A DNA stretch of 64,000 nt from Nectonema munidae (Eukaryota > Nematomorpha > Nectonematoida > Nectonematidae): NCBI GenBank assembly GCA_030549495.1, contig JAUIRK010000376.1, positions 589,501 through 653,500 on the forward strand. Direction: 5' to 3'. Below the pieces are notes generated by a model that was not told the DNA's origin, ran no database searches, and was given only the letters and a program-made list of their open reading frames with translations. The position numbers and the translations under genes are program-made. Of the stretch, positions 45,501-56,192 are shown piece after piece; position 1 is the stretch's first letter, and every line of letters starts with the position of its first letter.

Positions 45501-48500
45501 CAAGCAGAGACTTTTTCCAACGTTATGCCTTTAGATAAGATCAATGCTCTTTCTTGAAGTAGCTTACCTGAAACAGGAATATTCTTTTTTCTTGCTTCAC
45601 AGAACCACTTAAAAACTAAACTATTAAATTTATCATAATCAGTTTTTTTTTATCGCAATAGGCTTTGAACTTGAATTTGAGCCATCATTCCACAATTCTT
45701 TAATTTTACTTCTGTTTATTTTCAATTTGTGTTTTTCAAATAGCAATGTAAAAACATTTCATACCCTTATCGTGCTTTTTAAGGACAGGGTTAAATAAGT
45801 GGGTTTTCTTTTTTCCCGAAGACATAACGTTATAAATGTCGGTGATATGAATGAAATTTGCTAATAAAAAGCAGTGTATGAATTACACTCTCTCAATCAA
45901 TAATAATTAATGATGCATAAACCCAAGAACTAGCTTAATAAATGAGCATATCTTACACACAACATTAGCAGCATGAGATATAAAATAAAAATAAACATGT
46001 ATTCGCTATATATAATATATCAGCATTTTAAATTGATATCATATCTGAGGGGTTACTGTATATATATATATATATAAATACAAACTTTCTTATAGTCCAG
46101 ACCCCATTTAAAATATTTTAAAAAAGTTTCAACTACATAATAACAACCGTGATTGTAAAAACATTTTACATATAGAAGAAATTGTTTAGAGTTATCGTGA
46201 AATCATAGGAGAAATAGCTGGTACACGTATATAGCTATTCCTTCAACTCAAGTGAGTGTACTCTTTTCTGTTTTAAAAATAATAATCAAGTCGGATTAAT
46301 AAAAGAAGATTTAGAAGAAGCTATTCCATTTTTTAAACACTTACAGTTTATAACTTTATAAAATAAAAATTCCAATTATGTCTATTGACTTTTATTTTAA
46401 TACTATATAATGTTTGATGTAGCTTTTAATGTGGATACAATGGAAGATTTGTGCTAGATACTTCATTTTCCTAGATCTTTGTTATAAAAAGTACTCTATT
46501 TTTCTATTTTTATTAGGATTTGTTAATATTTTTATACAAATTGCTAATAGCCTGTATAATGTATAAATAATGAACTTATCTATTTTCAATATAATATAAA
46601 AAAAGTCAAAAAATACAAAACATAGTCATGGAGAATTTAGAAATCTCGAAACTAGCTCGAAGATTAATATGGAAGAAATGAAGGGCGATTTTGATTGATA
46701 GATTACAATATATATATAAGAATGTTTTACAATAATAATACGAGAAAAATGAGAGTAGAAATATTGAAATTTTGAAGAGTCGGATAATCGAAAGTTTAGA
46801 CTGCGACTCCCAGTCCTGGCTATACCACAGTCAGTGAACAAATACTTGAATCTCGAAAACAAAGGAGAAAAGGGTTTGTTTAGATTTTGGAAACTGGAGA
46901 TTTTCTTCAACAAGATTCTAATTTCATAAATAGTGAAGCACAGGTATAAAATTCAAAATTCAGCAAAAGAATTTTTCAGTTGAAATCATCACTAAAAATT
47001 TCAAAATTGTTTTTCAACTAATTAACCTTATGACTAAGTAATTTGAACTAATTATGATAATTTTACACCGATACAGTCATATATTCGGGAAAATACGGAA
47101 ATGAGGATTTACATTAGCGGTGTTAAGTTGAATCGATTGAAAGAAGTGGTGAACATCTTCAGAAGAGAGGTTTTGTAGGGGCGTGTCAAGTTTGAAAACG
47201 GAGTGATCTTGCGTCTTCACAACTAAAACACAAGGATACTCGGGCCATTTGGCAGTCAAATCAATCACCAGCGACTCATCTGTTGACCAGCCAAAGAAGA
47301 ACTGCCTAAAAAACCAATTTCACACCATGTCAATCACATCGATCTTTCTTCATTTATTATTTATTTTATTTCATTCATATTCATTTGTTTTACTTCTCAC
47401 CTCACCAAAGTTTTTAAAAAGGCAGCAAATTAACCCATTTTAGTTCACGCAAAGAAGTATGAGTTCCTCTACAGCAGAGTTTCTCAACCATTTTGTTAAA
47501 TCGCCCACTGAGATTCTAAAAATTTATAAAATTGCTTAATATGAGCTAAAAAATGCCGAAAATCTTTAAAATGATTTATCCCCATTCTTCAATCTTGAGT
47601 TCAAACAAATCCTTAATTCCAAACAATAAGTGATTTTGGAGATGAGATTTAAAATTTGAAAAAAGTTTACTTTACTTCAAATTCTGACTATATCAAATTC
47701 TTATGTAAAAAGTAACTTTCCGAAGAAATTTTTGAATGTTTGTTTATACAATTTTCAACTATTTGCTTAAAAAAATTGCCCACTTGAATTCTATTTTGGC
47801 CCAGAAATGGGCGATTCACATACGGTTGATAAACCCTACTCTACAGAAACAATAACCCAAAATGGGTTGAACTTTGATTGATCAAATCACTACTACTCTT
47901 TTACTTTACTATTGTATACACTATTTTTATTTAAAAGAACACACTTGTGACTTTGAGTAACTTCAACATTTGTAAATAATGAATTTTTAAAATACACCTG
48001 AAGTTTTGATGCCCAGATTTTACCGTTTAATAACAACAAAGGAGGCAACGTAAAGAAATTTTTCAAACAATTTTTATTAAAGTAACTTGTATACTGATTT
48101 CTTTTTTATTTGTGGCGAAATATAAAACACAAAAAGTGGATAGAATAAAAAAAATAAATCATTCTAAACTAGTCTTAAATTTAAACTATCATAATATGTC
48201 ATTCAATCTTCAATATTACAGGGGTTAATTTGCCTCCGAATAATTTTATATCACTTCTTCACTATACACAAAGAAAAATTCACGGAGAAAAATCATAGAA
48301 ATGCCTCCAAAGAACTACCCACTACGTGGTTATGTAAAGATTTTTATATAAATATCATTAAAGTTTCCGAATGTGTTGATTCTTTTAAGAGAACACCTCA
48401 AGATAGCAATAAGTATAAAAAAAAATTTTTAATGTATTTGATACAAATTAGGAGATTCATTCAATTATCATGATTTATCTTTTTCAGAGACATGTTACTT

Positions 48501-51500
48501 CAGACTGACTTCCTTTTCAAATCATTGAAAGTAACAGCAATCTTCTAATTCGATTATTTTTAGAAAAAAATAGTAAACTGTATACATCCCTCTATTTTAC
48601 AGATTTTCCTAAGTATGCTAACTAATTAAGCTTTCTTGACATTCAGAAATTATGTCGTCAAAAGTCGTATGATACACGATATACAATCATTTTTATTTAC
48701 GTTAAAAAGAAAATGCAATCTTATCAAAAACTTAAATTCTTTAAAGAATCACTTTTCCTGATCTCTGAAGTAATTTTTTTTAAAAGTATGCTATTCTTTA
48801 TTGTCTTTCAACTCAAACTTCATTTAGATATCAACAATTAAAGTTTTTTTGCGAAATGTAGGAAGCTAGATTTCAAATTTAGTTCAGAAAAGAGGTATCA
48901 TTTAACTTAGGTAGTGTTTAGATCGGTTGCCAGACAAAATGTGGACACTTTTAATGGTTACAGACAAAATGAAGACAGTCTTAATGTAAACATTTGTCCA
49001 AATGTGAAATAATGTGGACGCGAATATTTTTTTGTAGTATTTCTATTATTAATGCTACAACTTGTGGTAATATACTTATATACTACTATTACTACTACTT
49101 TTAATAATAAGAAGAAATGATAATAAAAATTAATAAATAATTTAACATATTCAAAACTAAATTTAATAAACTATAATTTTATTTAAAATAATATAAAAAA
49201 AAATTAAAAAAATTCATTTAAAGTTTAGCAATTTTTCTAAGTTGTCACAAATTAGGAGCAACGGCTTGCAAAAACATCAATCTTTGATTCAGGTCAAAGT
49301 TTGTGATTATTTTTTAAGTCTTTCGTTGAGTCAAACACATTTTATGTTAGACGTTCCAATATCTATTCGATTAATTTATTATTTATGATAGTATTTATCT
49401 GTTTGCTTCTACTTTTTTTAGCTTGGCAAATCAGCGAATCAAAGGATATCCAGTATCTTTCTAAAGGTTGTAGCTTGATGGTACACTAAATCGCACTAAT
49501 ATTAACACAATGCCATTATTTGGGAATAGAAGAAAGTCGAAACTTGGCTTTTAGTAAGGTTAAATAAGACTCTTATTGGATATAATTTTGTCAAATGTCT
49601 CATTTGTAAAAAATTTTAGCATATTTTATGTTTACAGACTTTTGAATAAATTGTCTCCCAAATTATTATTTTGTATTAAAAGGCATTTAATATTTGATTG
49701 ACAAAAACGTATTTCATAGTAATTAACAAAAATTTGAATTAAGGCATTTATTTTACTTTTAGTATAGTTGGATAAAAACTTGTTCAAATTAAAAACATGA
49801 ATAAGGCTCCATTTGACATCAGATTTACTCATCCCTAATAACAAATGATATATACTTATTAGAAAAAATAATCTAATATTAGTATCAAAAGTTTCAGGTG
49901 GACTATAAGCATTTACAAACCACTTTGTGAAATACCCCTATCTCGCTCCTCCTTCTTCCGTGAAAGATATTTTCAAGAAAAGAATAGTCTAAATTGTGAT
50001 TTAAGCATTATTCGATTATGGAGCTAGATCTATGGCGAATGTACGTTTGCCAGCTAAAAGTAGAAAGTGTTGAAGCACGATGATGACTCAAGTAGAATAA
50101 GTTATGAAATAAAATATTTTGCGATAAATAAAATTACTCTTTGTATTCATGGTGAAAATTTCGCACAAACGATTCAAAATAGTCTCTAAATCTTCTCTGT
50201 GGCAAAGGAACAATGTCTGAAAGCGTGTTCTAGAAGAAAAGCAGAAAAATGAGGTGAAATGGGGGCGCTTGAGGCGTTGAATGAAGATACCTGTACAATT
50301 ACGAGGACGATGAAACTTTTTAGATTGAGCATTTCATCGAAGTGGTGGTACTTGATATTTGAGAACGCCAAAAACTTTTCTACATCGATCCACTTCTTGA
50401 TTTGTGAATACTCTTGATCCTGCTCCTCAGATATCAACTCTCGATCGTAGATGGAAAAATTTCCTTGTTTGAAAACGAGCAACTCACATTCTTTGCTGGT
50501 ATTTATGGAAACTTTCTAAAATGCATTTCATTATATAACAAGACATATCCCTATTATTTCTCATGAATTAACAAATTAAAAAGTAGGAAATGCGAGCAAA
50601 GTGTGCAAAGGTTATTTTTCCCGGTTAAAAATTCATAGAACTCTGCGCGCATTTTATATTTTTCAATCCTCATAATGAAATTGAATGTATACTATACATA
50701 TTCAAATTTCGAAAATACTGCCAGATAAATATTTCAAAAATAATGATAACTACCGAGTTTTAACGTGTAAAGCGAACCGTTGAGAATATGGAAATCGGTT
50801 TCTGTTTAGGGCCTAAAGTTTAAAGAAAAAGGAGGTTGGAAAGGGATTAAACGCTTGAAAAAAATGTAAACATATCATCTTCACGATAAGAAGTTTTATC
50901 AAAATTATTTAATATTAAGCATAGAACACAGATTACATTTAAATAAGAGTAGACACAATGAGTAAGACTACATTGCCAATACTATCCATATATAAGAAAC
51001 TCGCATATTTTTTCAATATATCTTTTGACAAAAAAGATCTCTCGTTATTTTGAATTAAGATTTAAACGCGTTAAAATTTGAAAATGTTTAAATAAGGTTC
51101 AGTGAAAAAGAAGAAAGTAGTAAAAATGGCTAACGTGAAGCAGAGCGTCATGGGTTGTTTGATAAAAGTATGTGTGAAGGAATAATTGCTCAGATATGTT
51201 ATGGAAGGATTCCTATTTTAAAAAAGAGTGAAAAGTAGAATGAAAAGGACATCAGCGATGCCGTGCATTCAAAATTAAAAAAAGAGACGTGGAATCGACA
51301 GAGAGTGGCTGAGTGGTTTTGATGAGAGAGGACGAAGAAAGCGCCATTCCTGTGCTGCTGCATCTGATGATCGAAGTTGTCTCTTCGGTGGAGCCAGGCA
51401 TTCGGACCCGCCAAAATTTTGTCTGAGAAAATGAGGAAATCGTGAAGGGTGCGATCTTCATGGAATTCGTAGTGATTGCCATTTTTGAAGCTAAATGCAT

Positions 51501-52911
51501 TGAAGTAAAGTGAATTCGCAAACTATCTGCAATTTATGGTCGAAGGAAACGAGGGGCTTTTCCGTAATCCTATCTATGCGAAAAGGAGTGGTAATAAATT
51601 GGATGAGTTCAAGGTAGACTTAGTGCGTATCGGCAAGCAAATGGGGAAAATACTGATTGATGTATATGAATAATGTCATTATGTTGATTACTGCGCTGTG
51701 ACAAAAGATACTTGATTACGATAGATAGATATGATGTATGAATATTACGATTTTAGGGCGTATTGATTAGCACAGGCAACAAAGTAATAGCTAAAAAGCA
51801 TTGACATTAAGTCCCTTGTTTAAAATAAGGCTTTCAAAAAAGTTAGTAATACATTGTCCATGCGAAAGATTAACATATCAGACTCCACCATCGTCTGGTC
51901 CCAAGCCCAGAGTGAGAAAGGAGGAGGGTTTGCGTCAGGAAGGGCCTCCGGCAGTAAAACTTCTGCTCCAACAAAATCTTATGAATTATGGAAATTGATT
52001 ACAAAGGGGATAGCACACCCCAAAGTGTCACGCGGGCAAGATACCTAGCCTACGATAGAAAGAGAAAGATAACGTGGATAGAACTAAATGCAAGAAATTA
52101 ATAAATGCATTGTATTATGGTTCCATATTGAATAAGGAGTGCACACTCTTTACGAGGAAAAACCACCTTCTAAAAATAAATGATGATGATGATGATGATG
52201 TCCATGCGAAAATATACAAGACTGACCTTCATTATACACACGTGAGATAAATAAAATGCTGCCATGTGGAGTTCCCGCAGCAACTATTAAGCCCAATGCA
52301 AATGAAACGTTTATTTAGTATGGTGGTAAGAAGTATATGACATTGATTGCACCCCCTTCTCAAATGTCAGGTAGCAAATGAGTGATAATGTATGCCAGGG
52401 CTTCTCAACCTCAATCACTTCACGGAAAATATCTCAGAATGAAAAAGAAAGTTTTCCTTGAATATTTCCTTTCAACTCTCCATGAGTATTTAACTAAATG
52501 CCTACTATAAAAAAAACGGAAATATTTCTATGGCTCGGGCAGACAAGAACACAAACTAAATACTTATTATTTCTTCATTATTTATTTTATACTTTAAAAC
52601 ACGTAGACGATTGTCCGCTGTGTGAGTAAGATTGAGGTATCTTACAAGAAAATGGTTGGAAAGCGGAAAACTTTGAAGAATGAGGAGACGTTGGAGTGAT
52701 CAACAGCATTTATGCGAGCAACCTTGACATCACTGAATCTCAGGGCATTTTCTAGGCGTTGCCATTCAGACTCCAATCGTATGCAGTGTTGACAACCAGG
52801 CATGTAAAACTGAAAAAGAAGTGCATCAATTAAATTCATCTTGAAGTATCAAGAGAAAGGCTAAGAAATACTTGAATGAACCAGTTTTCCGTCTTGTATA
52901 ATTTCAAAAAC
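42182..52911 (-). CDS. TMX3: TMX3-like transmembrane thioredoxin / protein disulfide isomerase, partial model
   Basis: Minus-strand exons in order are 52872-52911, 52646-52809, about 51289-51490, 50291-50515, 47113-47305 and 42182-42521. They encode a thioredoxin-like domain (FIQFYMPGCQHCIRLESEW ... FRFPTIF), a linker matching HxxMQxxHRxFFVxV of vertebrate TMX3 (DNFDHQMQQHRNGAFFVL), a second-domain match (LLVFKQGNFSIYDREL ... LVIVQ), a third (DLTAKWPEYPCVLVV), and a transmembrane segment (LLSFLLFGLPGTMFAILLCT) with an acidic tail. TMX3 is an ER-membrane oxidoreductase that helps disulfide formation. Here the usual WCGHC is GCQHC. The signal-peptide exon and one exon (3n+2 length) between 50291 and 47305 are missing from my model. 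Exons 47113-47305 and 42182-42521 can join in phase. Confidence 0.85.
42522..44539. other. Intron of the TMX3-like gene, nothing recognised
   Basis: AT-rich intronic sequence without motifs. A juxtamembrane exon present in vertebrate TMX3 could lie in this intron, but none was identified. Confidence 0.4.
44540..45826 (-). mobile_element. pogo/Tigger-type DNA transposon, decayed, in a TMX3 intron
   Basis: Minus-strand blocks in several frames are MSSGKKKTHLFNPVLKK (from 45825), KIKELWNDGSNSSSKPIAIK (about 45720), VPVSGKLLQERALILSKGIT (about 45572, CENP-B type HTH), NSCSRLVSLCDGY then VIFNGDETALFLV (about 45410-45330), MKKRITVLLGCSAMEEKLSP (about 45275) and QPCDAGIIQTLNFH (about 45060). The DExA/GLF and QPLDQGII-like motifs carry the DDE residues. 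Stops and frame shifts are frequent. A plus-strand 90-codon frame at 44559-44831 is only its antisense. The coding orientation is the same as the host gene. Terminal repeats were not identified. Confidence 0.85.
45827..47112. other. Intron of the TMX3-like gene
   Basis: Contains a (ta)n at about 46061-46077. A 95-codon minus frame at 46626-46913 overlaps the place where a short juxtamembrane exon might lie. It contains an acceptor-like ggtatag before CCAGGACTGGG, but its translation does not convincingly match TMX3, so I do not call it. Confidence 0.4.
47113..47305 (-). CDS. TMX3: TMX3-like gene, third thioredoxin-like domain exon
   Basis: Acceptor tttttttag precedes GCAGTTC, and the donor is GCTAAT/gtaaat. 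The 193-nt exon encodes QFFFGWSTDESLVIDLTAKW, then PEYPCVLVVKTQDHSVFKLD, ending FFQSIQLNTAN. It aligns with FQFGHMDGNDY, LTVPTVVVLNTSNQQYFLLD and VQFINNIL of human TMX3 (recalled). Entry requires two bases from an upstream exon I could not find. Exit is phase 0. Confidence 0.85.
47475..47838. mobile_element. hAT MITE with perfect 8-bp target duplication
   Basis: Ends cagagtttctcaacc and ggttgataaaccctа-type (tagggtttatcaacc inverted) are flanked by ctctacag at 47467-47474 and 47839-47846, an exact 8-bp duplication. It is 364 bp and non-coding. Read in reverse it aligns with the element at 6854-7270 (ttactttttacataagaa, gaattcaagtgggc). It sits in an intron of the TMX3-like gene. Confidence 0.92.
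47847..50290. other. Intron(s) of the TMX3-like gene
   Basis: One TMX3 exon is expected in this interval and was not identified. At about 48230-48270 a terminus-like piece (ataattttatatcacttctt) resembles the ends of the MITE at 34361. At 48935-49020 are two near-repeats of cagacaaaatg followed by gacac/gacag. Otherwise nothing. Confidence 0.4.
50291..50515 (-). CDS. TMX3: TMX3-like gene, second-domain exon
   Basis: Acceptor gcattttag and donor GTACAG/gtatct bound 225 nt, phase 0 at both ends. It encodes KVSINTSKECELLVFKQGNF, then SIYDREL, QIKKWIDVEKFLAFSNIKYH and LNLKSFIVLVIVQ. Human TMX3 (recalled) reads MPAVLVFKDETYFVYDEYE, LSSWINRERFQNYLAMDGF and GKLVALAVID in the same places. Confidence 0.88.
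50516..51288. other. Intron of the TMX3-like gene
   Basis: AT-rich. About 20 residues of the TMX3 alignment between the FFVL block and KVSINTSKE are unaccounted for, so a small exon may lie here. Confidence 0.4.
51289..51490 (-). CDS. TMX3: TMX3-like gene, end of first domain and linker exon
   Basis: Acceptor tgcatttag is clear. The exon encodes FKNGNHYEFHEDRTLHDFLI, then FSDKILAGPNAWLHRRDNFD and HQMQQHRNGAFFVLSHQNHS. It aligns with LLKGDLAYNYRGPRTKDDII and the MFEHMQKRHRVFFVYVG region of human TMX3 (recalled). The donor is uncertain: CCAC/gtctct keeps phase 0 with the next exon but is a weak site. The open frame itself runs on to about 51199. Confidence 0.8.
51868..52198 (+). mobile_element. 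Short RTE-derived retroposon (copy B) with 13-bp target duplications
   Basis: Flanked by perfect tgtccatgcgaaa at 51855-51867 and 52199-52211. The element reads ctccaccatcgtctggtccc, agcccagagtgagaaaggag, and later gcattgtattatggttccat, ending ttctaaaaataaatgatgat with an (ATG)n tail. It is about 85-90% like copy A at 11701-12051 by eye, with a different central block (agtgtcacgcgggcaagata). Its 5' end starts 17 bases before that of copy A. It lies in a TMX3 intron in antisense orientation. Confidence 0.9.
52212..52645. other. Intron of the TMX3-like gene
   Basis: At about 52389 cagggcttctcaacctc resembles a hAT MITE terminus but no partner end was found. Otherwise nothing. Confidence 0.45.
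52646..52809 (-). CDS. TMX3: TMX3-like gene, thioredoxin active-site exon
   Basis: Acceptor ttctttttcag precedes TTT TAC ATG, and the donor is TTCTT/gtaaga. The 164-nt exon encodes FYMPGCQHCIRLESEWQRLE, then NALRFSDVKVARINAVDHS and FKVFRFPTIF. The CxxC is CQHC, and Gly replaces the usual Trp before the first Cys. The cis-Pro in FPT is conserved. It aligns with DFYAPWCGHCKKLEPIW and YPTIKLL of human TMX3 (recalled). Confidence 0.93.
52872..52911 (-). CDS. TMX3: TMX3-like gene, 40-nt exon before the active site
   Basis: Acceptor attgcttag and donor TTCAA/gtattt. One base plus 13 codons: FLKLYKTENWFIQ, which joins FYMPGCQHC in phase 0 across a 62-nt intron. Length and sequence fit the ExxxxDxWLVxF strand before the active site. 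The upstream exon with the signal peptide was not found. Confidence 0.8.
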
Positions 52912-53484
52912 CTAAGCAATACAAAAATAAGTATATTATAGGGAAATGCAGCAAGGCACGTTTCAACCGAGACTATTGCACCAGAATTGAAATACTATGT
53001 AAAAGGCCTTTAAACAAAATGAAACTTTAACTAAACTAAAAAACACATTCATAAGTTATAGTACATGTAGATTAAGATGAAAATATCTTCAAAAGGTATT
53101 GGACTTTATTTGCATTACATGTTATTTACTAGGGTCCTCGTATGTATTCATTTCGGATAGGTATTGTATTTCAGGCTGCATATGGTTAAAATTTTCGTCA
53201 AATGTATCGTATTTTTATGTTATATAAAATAAACTTCCTGAAATGATTTCGAGATAAGCCATAGATAAAGATAAAAAAAGCTTTAAAAAGGAGAAGTAGC
53301 TACCTTTCATTGCTTATGTGATATTCGATAATAATCATTCAAGACAATCTTCATAACAAAAGTAAAGCAAATAAAAAGAATATCTCAGCATAAAGGTGCT
53401 ATAAATTTGAATTCTGTAATAAAGGGTTTGATTGTTTAAATTATATTTAGCAAATATAATAAGAGCATTTATCCTATTAATATT
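52912..53484. other. Upstream of recognised TMX3 exons; nothing recognised
   Basis: A signal-peptide exon is expected on the minus strand upstream. None was identified with confidence. Confidence 0.4.
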
Positions 53485-53886
53485 GTGTTTGGTCTACTAA
53501 AAGATCTTAAGTTGTCGATATTATTACTATTATTTGTTATTTTTATATCCTTGTTTATTATTTTTGTTATTAGTTTCATGGATTCATCAAATTTAATTGA
53601 TATGTTAACTAAGCTCAAAGATTCTATAGATAATAATTTAAGTAAAAAAGAAATTAAAAGTAAACACGAAGATTTTATTGATATATTTGATAAGACAATA
53701 AACATTGATAACAGATTAAACGGCCTAGAAAAATTGATTAATAAATCAAAAGATATAAAATATTCTGATGCAATTAACCAGAAATTGTCCAAAAAAGTTT
53801 TTGCTATCCCAAATTTGGTTAATGACAATTTTTCAAAAAGAGTTTTCGATCATCCAAAATCGATAAAAGCGAAAAAGTTAAAATAA
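53485..53886 (+). CDS. Lys/Asn-rich 133-aa open frame with membrane-like N-terminus, unknown
   Basis: The frame begins MFGLLKDLKLSILLLLFVIF, a strong hydrophobic stretch of about 25 residues. A Lys/Asp/Asn-rich part follows, likely helical or coiled (LTKLKDSIDNNLSKKEIKS, IDNRLNGLEKLINKS). No family is recognised. It lies 350 bp upstream of a LINE reverse-transcriptase remnant in the same orientation, so it could be an ORF1-like or linker fragment of that LINE. The extreme AT content makes a chance frame possible. Confidence 0.3.
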   Translation: MFGLLKDLKLSILLLLFVIFISLFIIFVISFMDSSNLIDMLTKLKDSIDNNLSKKEIKSKHEDFIDIFDKTINIDNRLNGLEKLINKSKDIKYSDAINQKLSKKVFAIPNLVNDNFSKRVFDHPKSIKAKKLK

Positions 53887-54244
53887 TACTTTCGACAAAG
53901 TGATTTATTTACACAAAAATTTGGAAGATTCTAAAATTTTGAAAAATAAATTGATCAAAAATAAAATTAATGTTAACTTGAAAAATGATTCTAAAGAAAT
54001 TTAAAATAAAATTTAATAATGCCTTGACATATTTTAAAAAACATAACTAGCTTTCTTAATAATGCTAACATTGAGGATGATTTATGTATAAAGAATAACT
54101 TACCATAAGATGCGTTCAAGGAATTTAAATCTAAGGAGTCTAGAATTTTACAATAAGGATTGCCCGTGTTTTATGAATATTATAAATATGATTAAAACTG
54201 GTGAACTAAATAACTAAATAATAGTTTCCTAAATCTTCGTTATT

Positions 54245-54900
54245 TTCAAGTTTTTCATGAGGATATTTTTTCTCCAGTTTGTTTTACCAAAAGGGTACCC
54301 CAATGATCTATATTCGGTCCTCTTTTATTCCTTTAAAATATAATTTTCATAAATGATATACACAACCTTATCTCACAAGATACAGAGACCATTTTGTTTG
54401 TTGATGATCTCACTTTTCTTTACAAGAATGAATATACTATTGACCGAATTCAAGAATTAACCAAAATTCAAAGTTGCCTAGAATTGATAGGAAAATGGTC
54501 CAACCTGAATGCCTTAACAACTATACCAAATTACACGTATTGGTCTTCTCTAAGCGCAATTTAGATCTTTTTTTGTTTCAAGTTTGTTTCAATAGTTTTT
54601 CATTAGTCAGAAAAATACTACTTAATACTTTGGAGTACATTTAACTCAAATTCTCTCTTGGTAATTTCAGATAAAAAATATTATTGTAAAATTTCTAGAC
54701 TTTATGGTGTTTTCACAAAACTTAGACAAAATATATTCCTTTTCAAGTAAGAAAAATCCTCTATTACAGTTTTGTCTTTCCTCAATTTAATTATGCTATA
54801 CTTCTTTGGAGTAATTCCAAGTTCACCCTTTTAAACAGGTTTAATAAAATACAAAATAAATGTTTTATCTTTATGTCAAACGATAGTCACATTTGAACAG
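54245..54900 (+). mobile_element. LINE reverse-transcriptase remnant
   Basis: Plus frames read QFVLPKGYPND near 54270, then (shifted) YINDIHNLISQDTETILF, FVDDLTFLYKNEYTIDRI (about 54391) and QSCLELIGKWSN (about 54472). The order VPQG-like, YINDI, FVDD, then KWSN fits the RT palm to thumb of Jockey/CR1-type LINEs, with FVDD for the usual YADD. Later frames (KKNPLLQFCLSS, RFNKIQNKCF-like) are the usual post-RT region. Heavily broken. Confidence 0.65.
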
Positions 54901-56190
54901 CCTTTCATGCGTATACTCTTTAAGCCGTTGTTTTGTATGCAATGATCCTTATGAACATTTTTATTTCTGTGCCAAAAAAACACTCCCACCTTCACTGGGG
55001 CGTCAGAACATTTTTACTTACGCAGTTTTGATGTGGCAGTGCTCTCGAATTCCCGAAAAGCACATTATACTATCCTATTCATACTGATGCTTTTATCTCA
55101 TATACATATTTTTACAACTCCTTTTTATAACATATACAAGAACACATGTATATATATATATATACATTATTCATATATAGATAGATGGTTATATTTATAG
55201 TCTTTTCCTGTTTTTCTCTTTGTTATTTTCTTACAAACTTTCCTTCACTTTGAATTTGTTTAATATTCTCAACTTTTTTTTTATTTTTGCTTTACTACAC
55301 CAAATTTGAATTTTGTCTAACTTTTACCCTATATTTTGTCTAACGTTTTTCTTGATATCCCTGGAGGTTTTGTCATCACGAACGGAAATCTACTTTCCCT
55401 TTGATAATCCTCCTTACTCCCAAAGCTTTCAAATTCACCACCTTTTAACTTAGAATTTAATCTCATGCAAGTTTAGCAAATAAATTATCCTTTTTTTTAA
55501 TATATTCACACTGCTTAAAATTTTTGTTAATAAAACTAAGTATAAATAATTTCATTTTCATGTAATTTTTAGAGTATAACTTAGGGCATGGAATAGCTAG
55601 TTTATTTATAGTTTGTAGAATATTTCTTCGAAAAATTTTAAACCTTCAATTTCTATTTAAAAGAGCCAACTTTAAATTCATGGCTACACACCTATCAATT
55701 CATAGACCCATGTCCTAATTATATTTTTAAACAATTTACTTTACTAACTGAATATATGTGTAGGTAGAATATGAAGATTATAATGTTACTAATCAAGCTT
55801 GGTAACATTTCGTTGCTAAAAATTTTAAAATTAAATTTTAAGCAACAATGCATTTCAGTAGAGAGTAATAAATCAACCTAACCAATTCATTTGATATGAA
55901 CCAGGCTTGTTGACAATTAGTGAGATGAGAGGCAGAGAAAAATTATTTAGCGCCTTATTGCATCGAATAGTGAGGATATCTAAATAACACTAGGCAACAT
56001 CAAATTTGCTTCCTTTGCGAAACTAGCAAAAGCATGTTCAAAGAGTATCACTATGTTCAAATTTCATTGTTATTATATATTGTCTAAAAAGGTTATTAGT
56101 TTTTTCATTGTTATTATATATTGTTATTATTTTAGACATCATAAATTTTTACTCTTCCTTTCTTGGTCATCAATCATTTTATTTGACAGC
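54901..56190. other. Intergenic, nothing recognised
   Basis: Possible tail of the preceding LINE in the first 150 bp (CQKNTPTFTGAS). A (ta)n at about 55149-55164. At 56070-56130 tttcattgttattatatattg occurs twice in tandem. No gene. Confidence 0.45.
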
Positions 56191-56192
56191 AG

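Noticed and set aside
46626-46913. 95-codon minus frame as an additional TMX3 exon
   Set aside because: Position fits the juxtamembrane exon and an acceptor-like site is present, but no frame gives a convincing match to TMX3, and the flanking recognised exons can join in phase without it.
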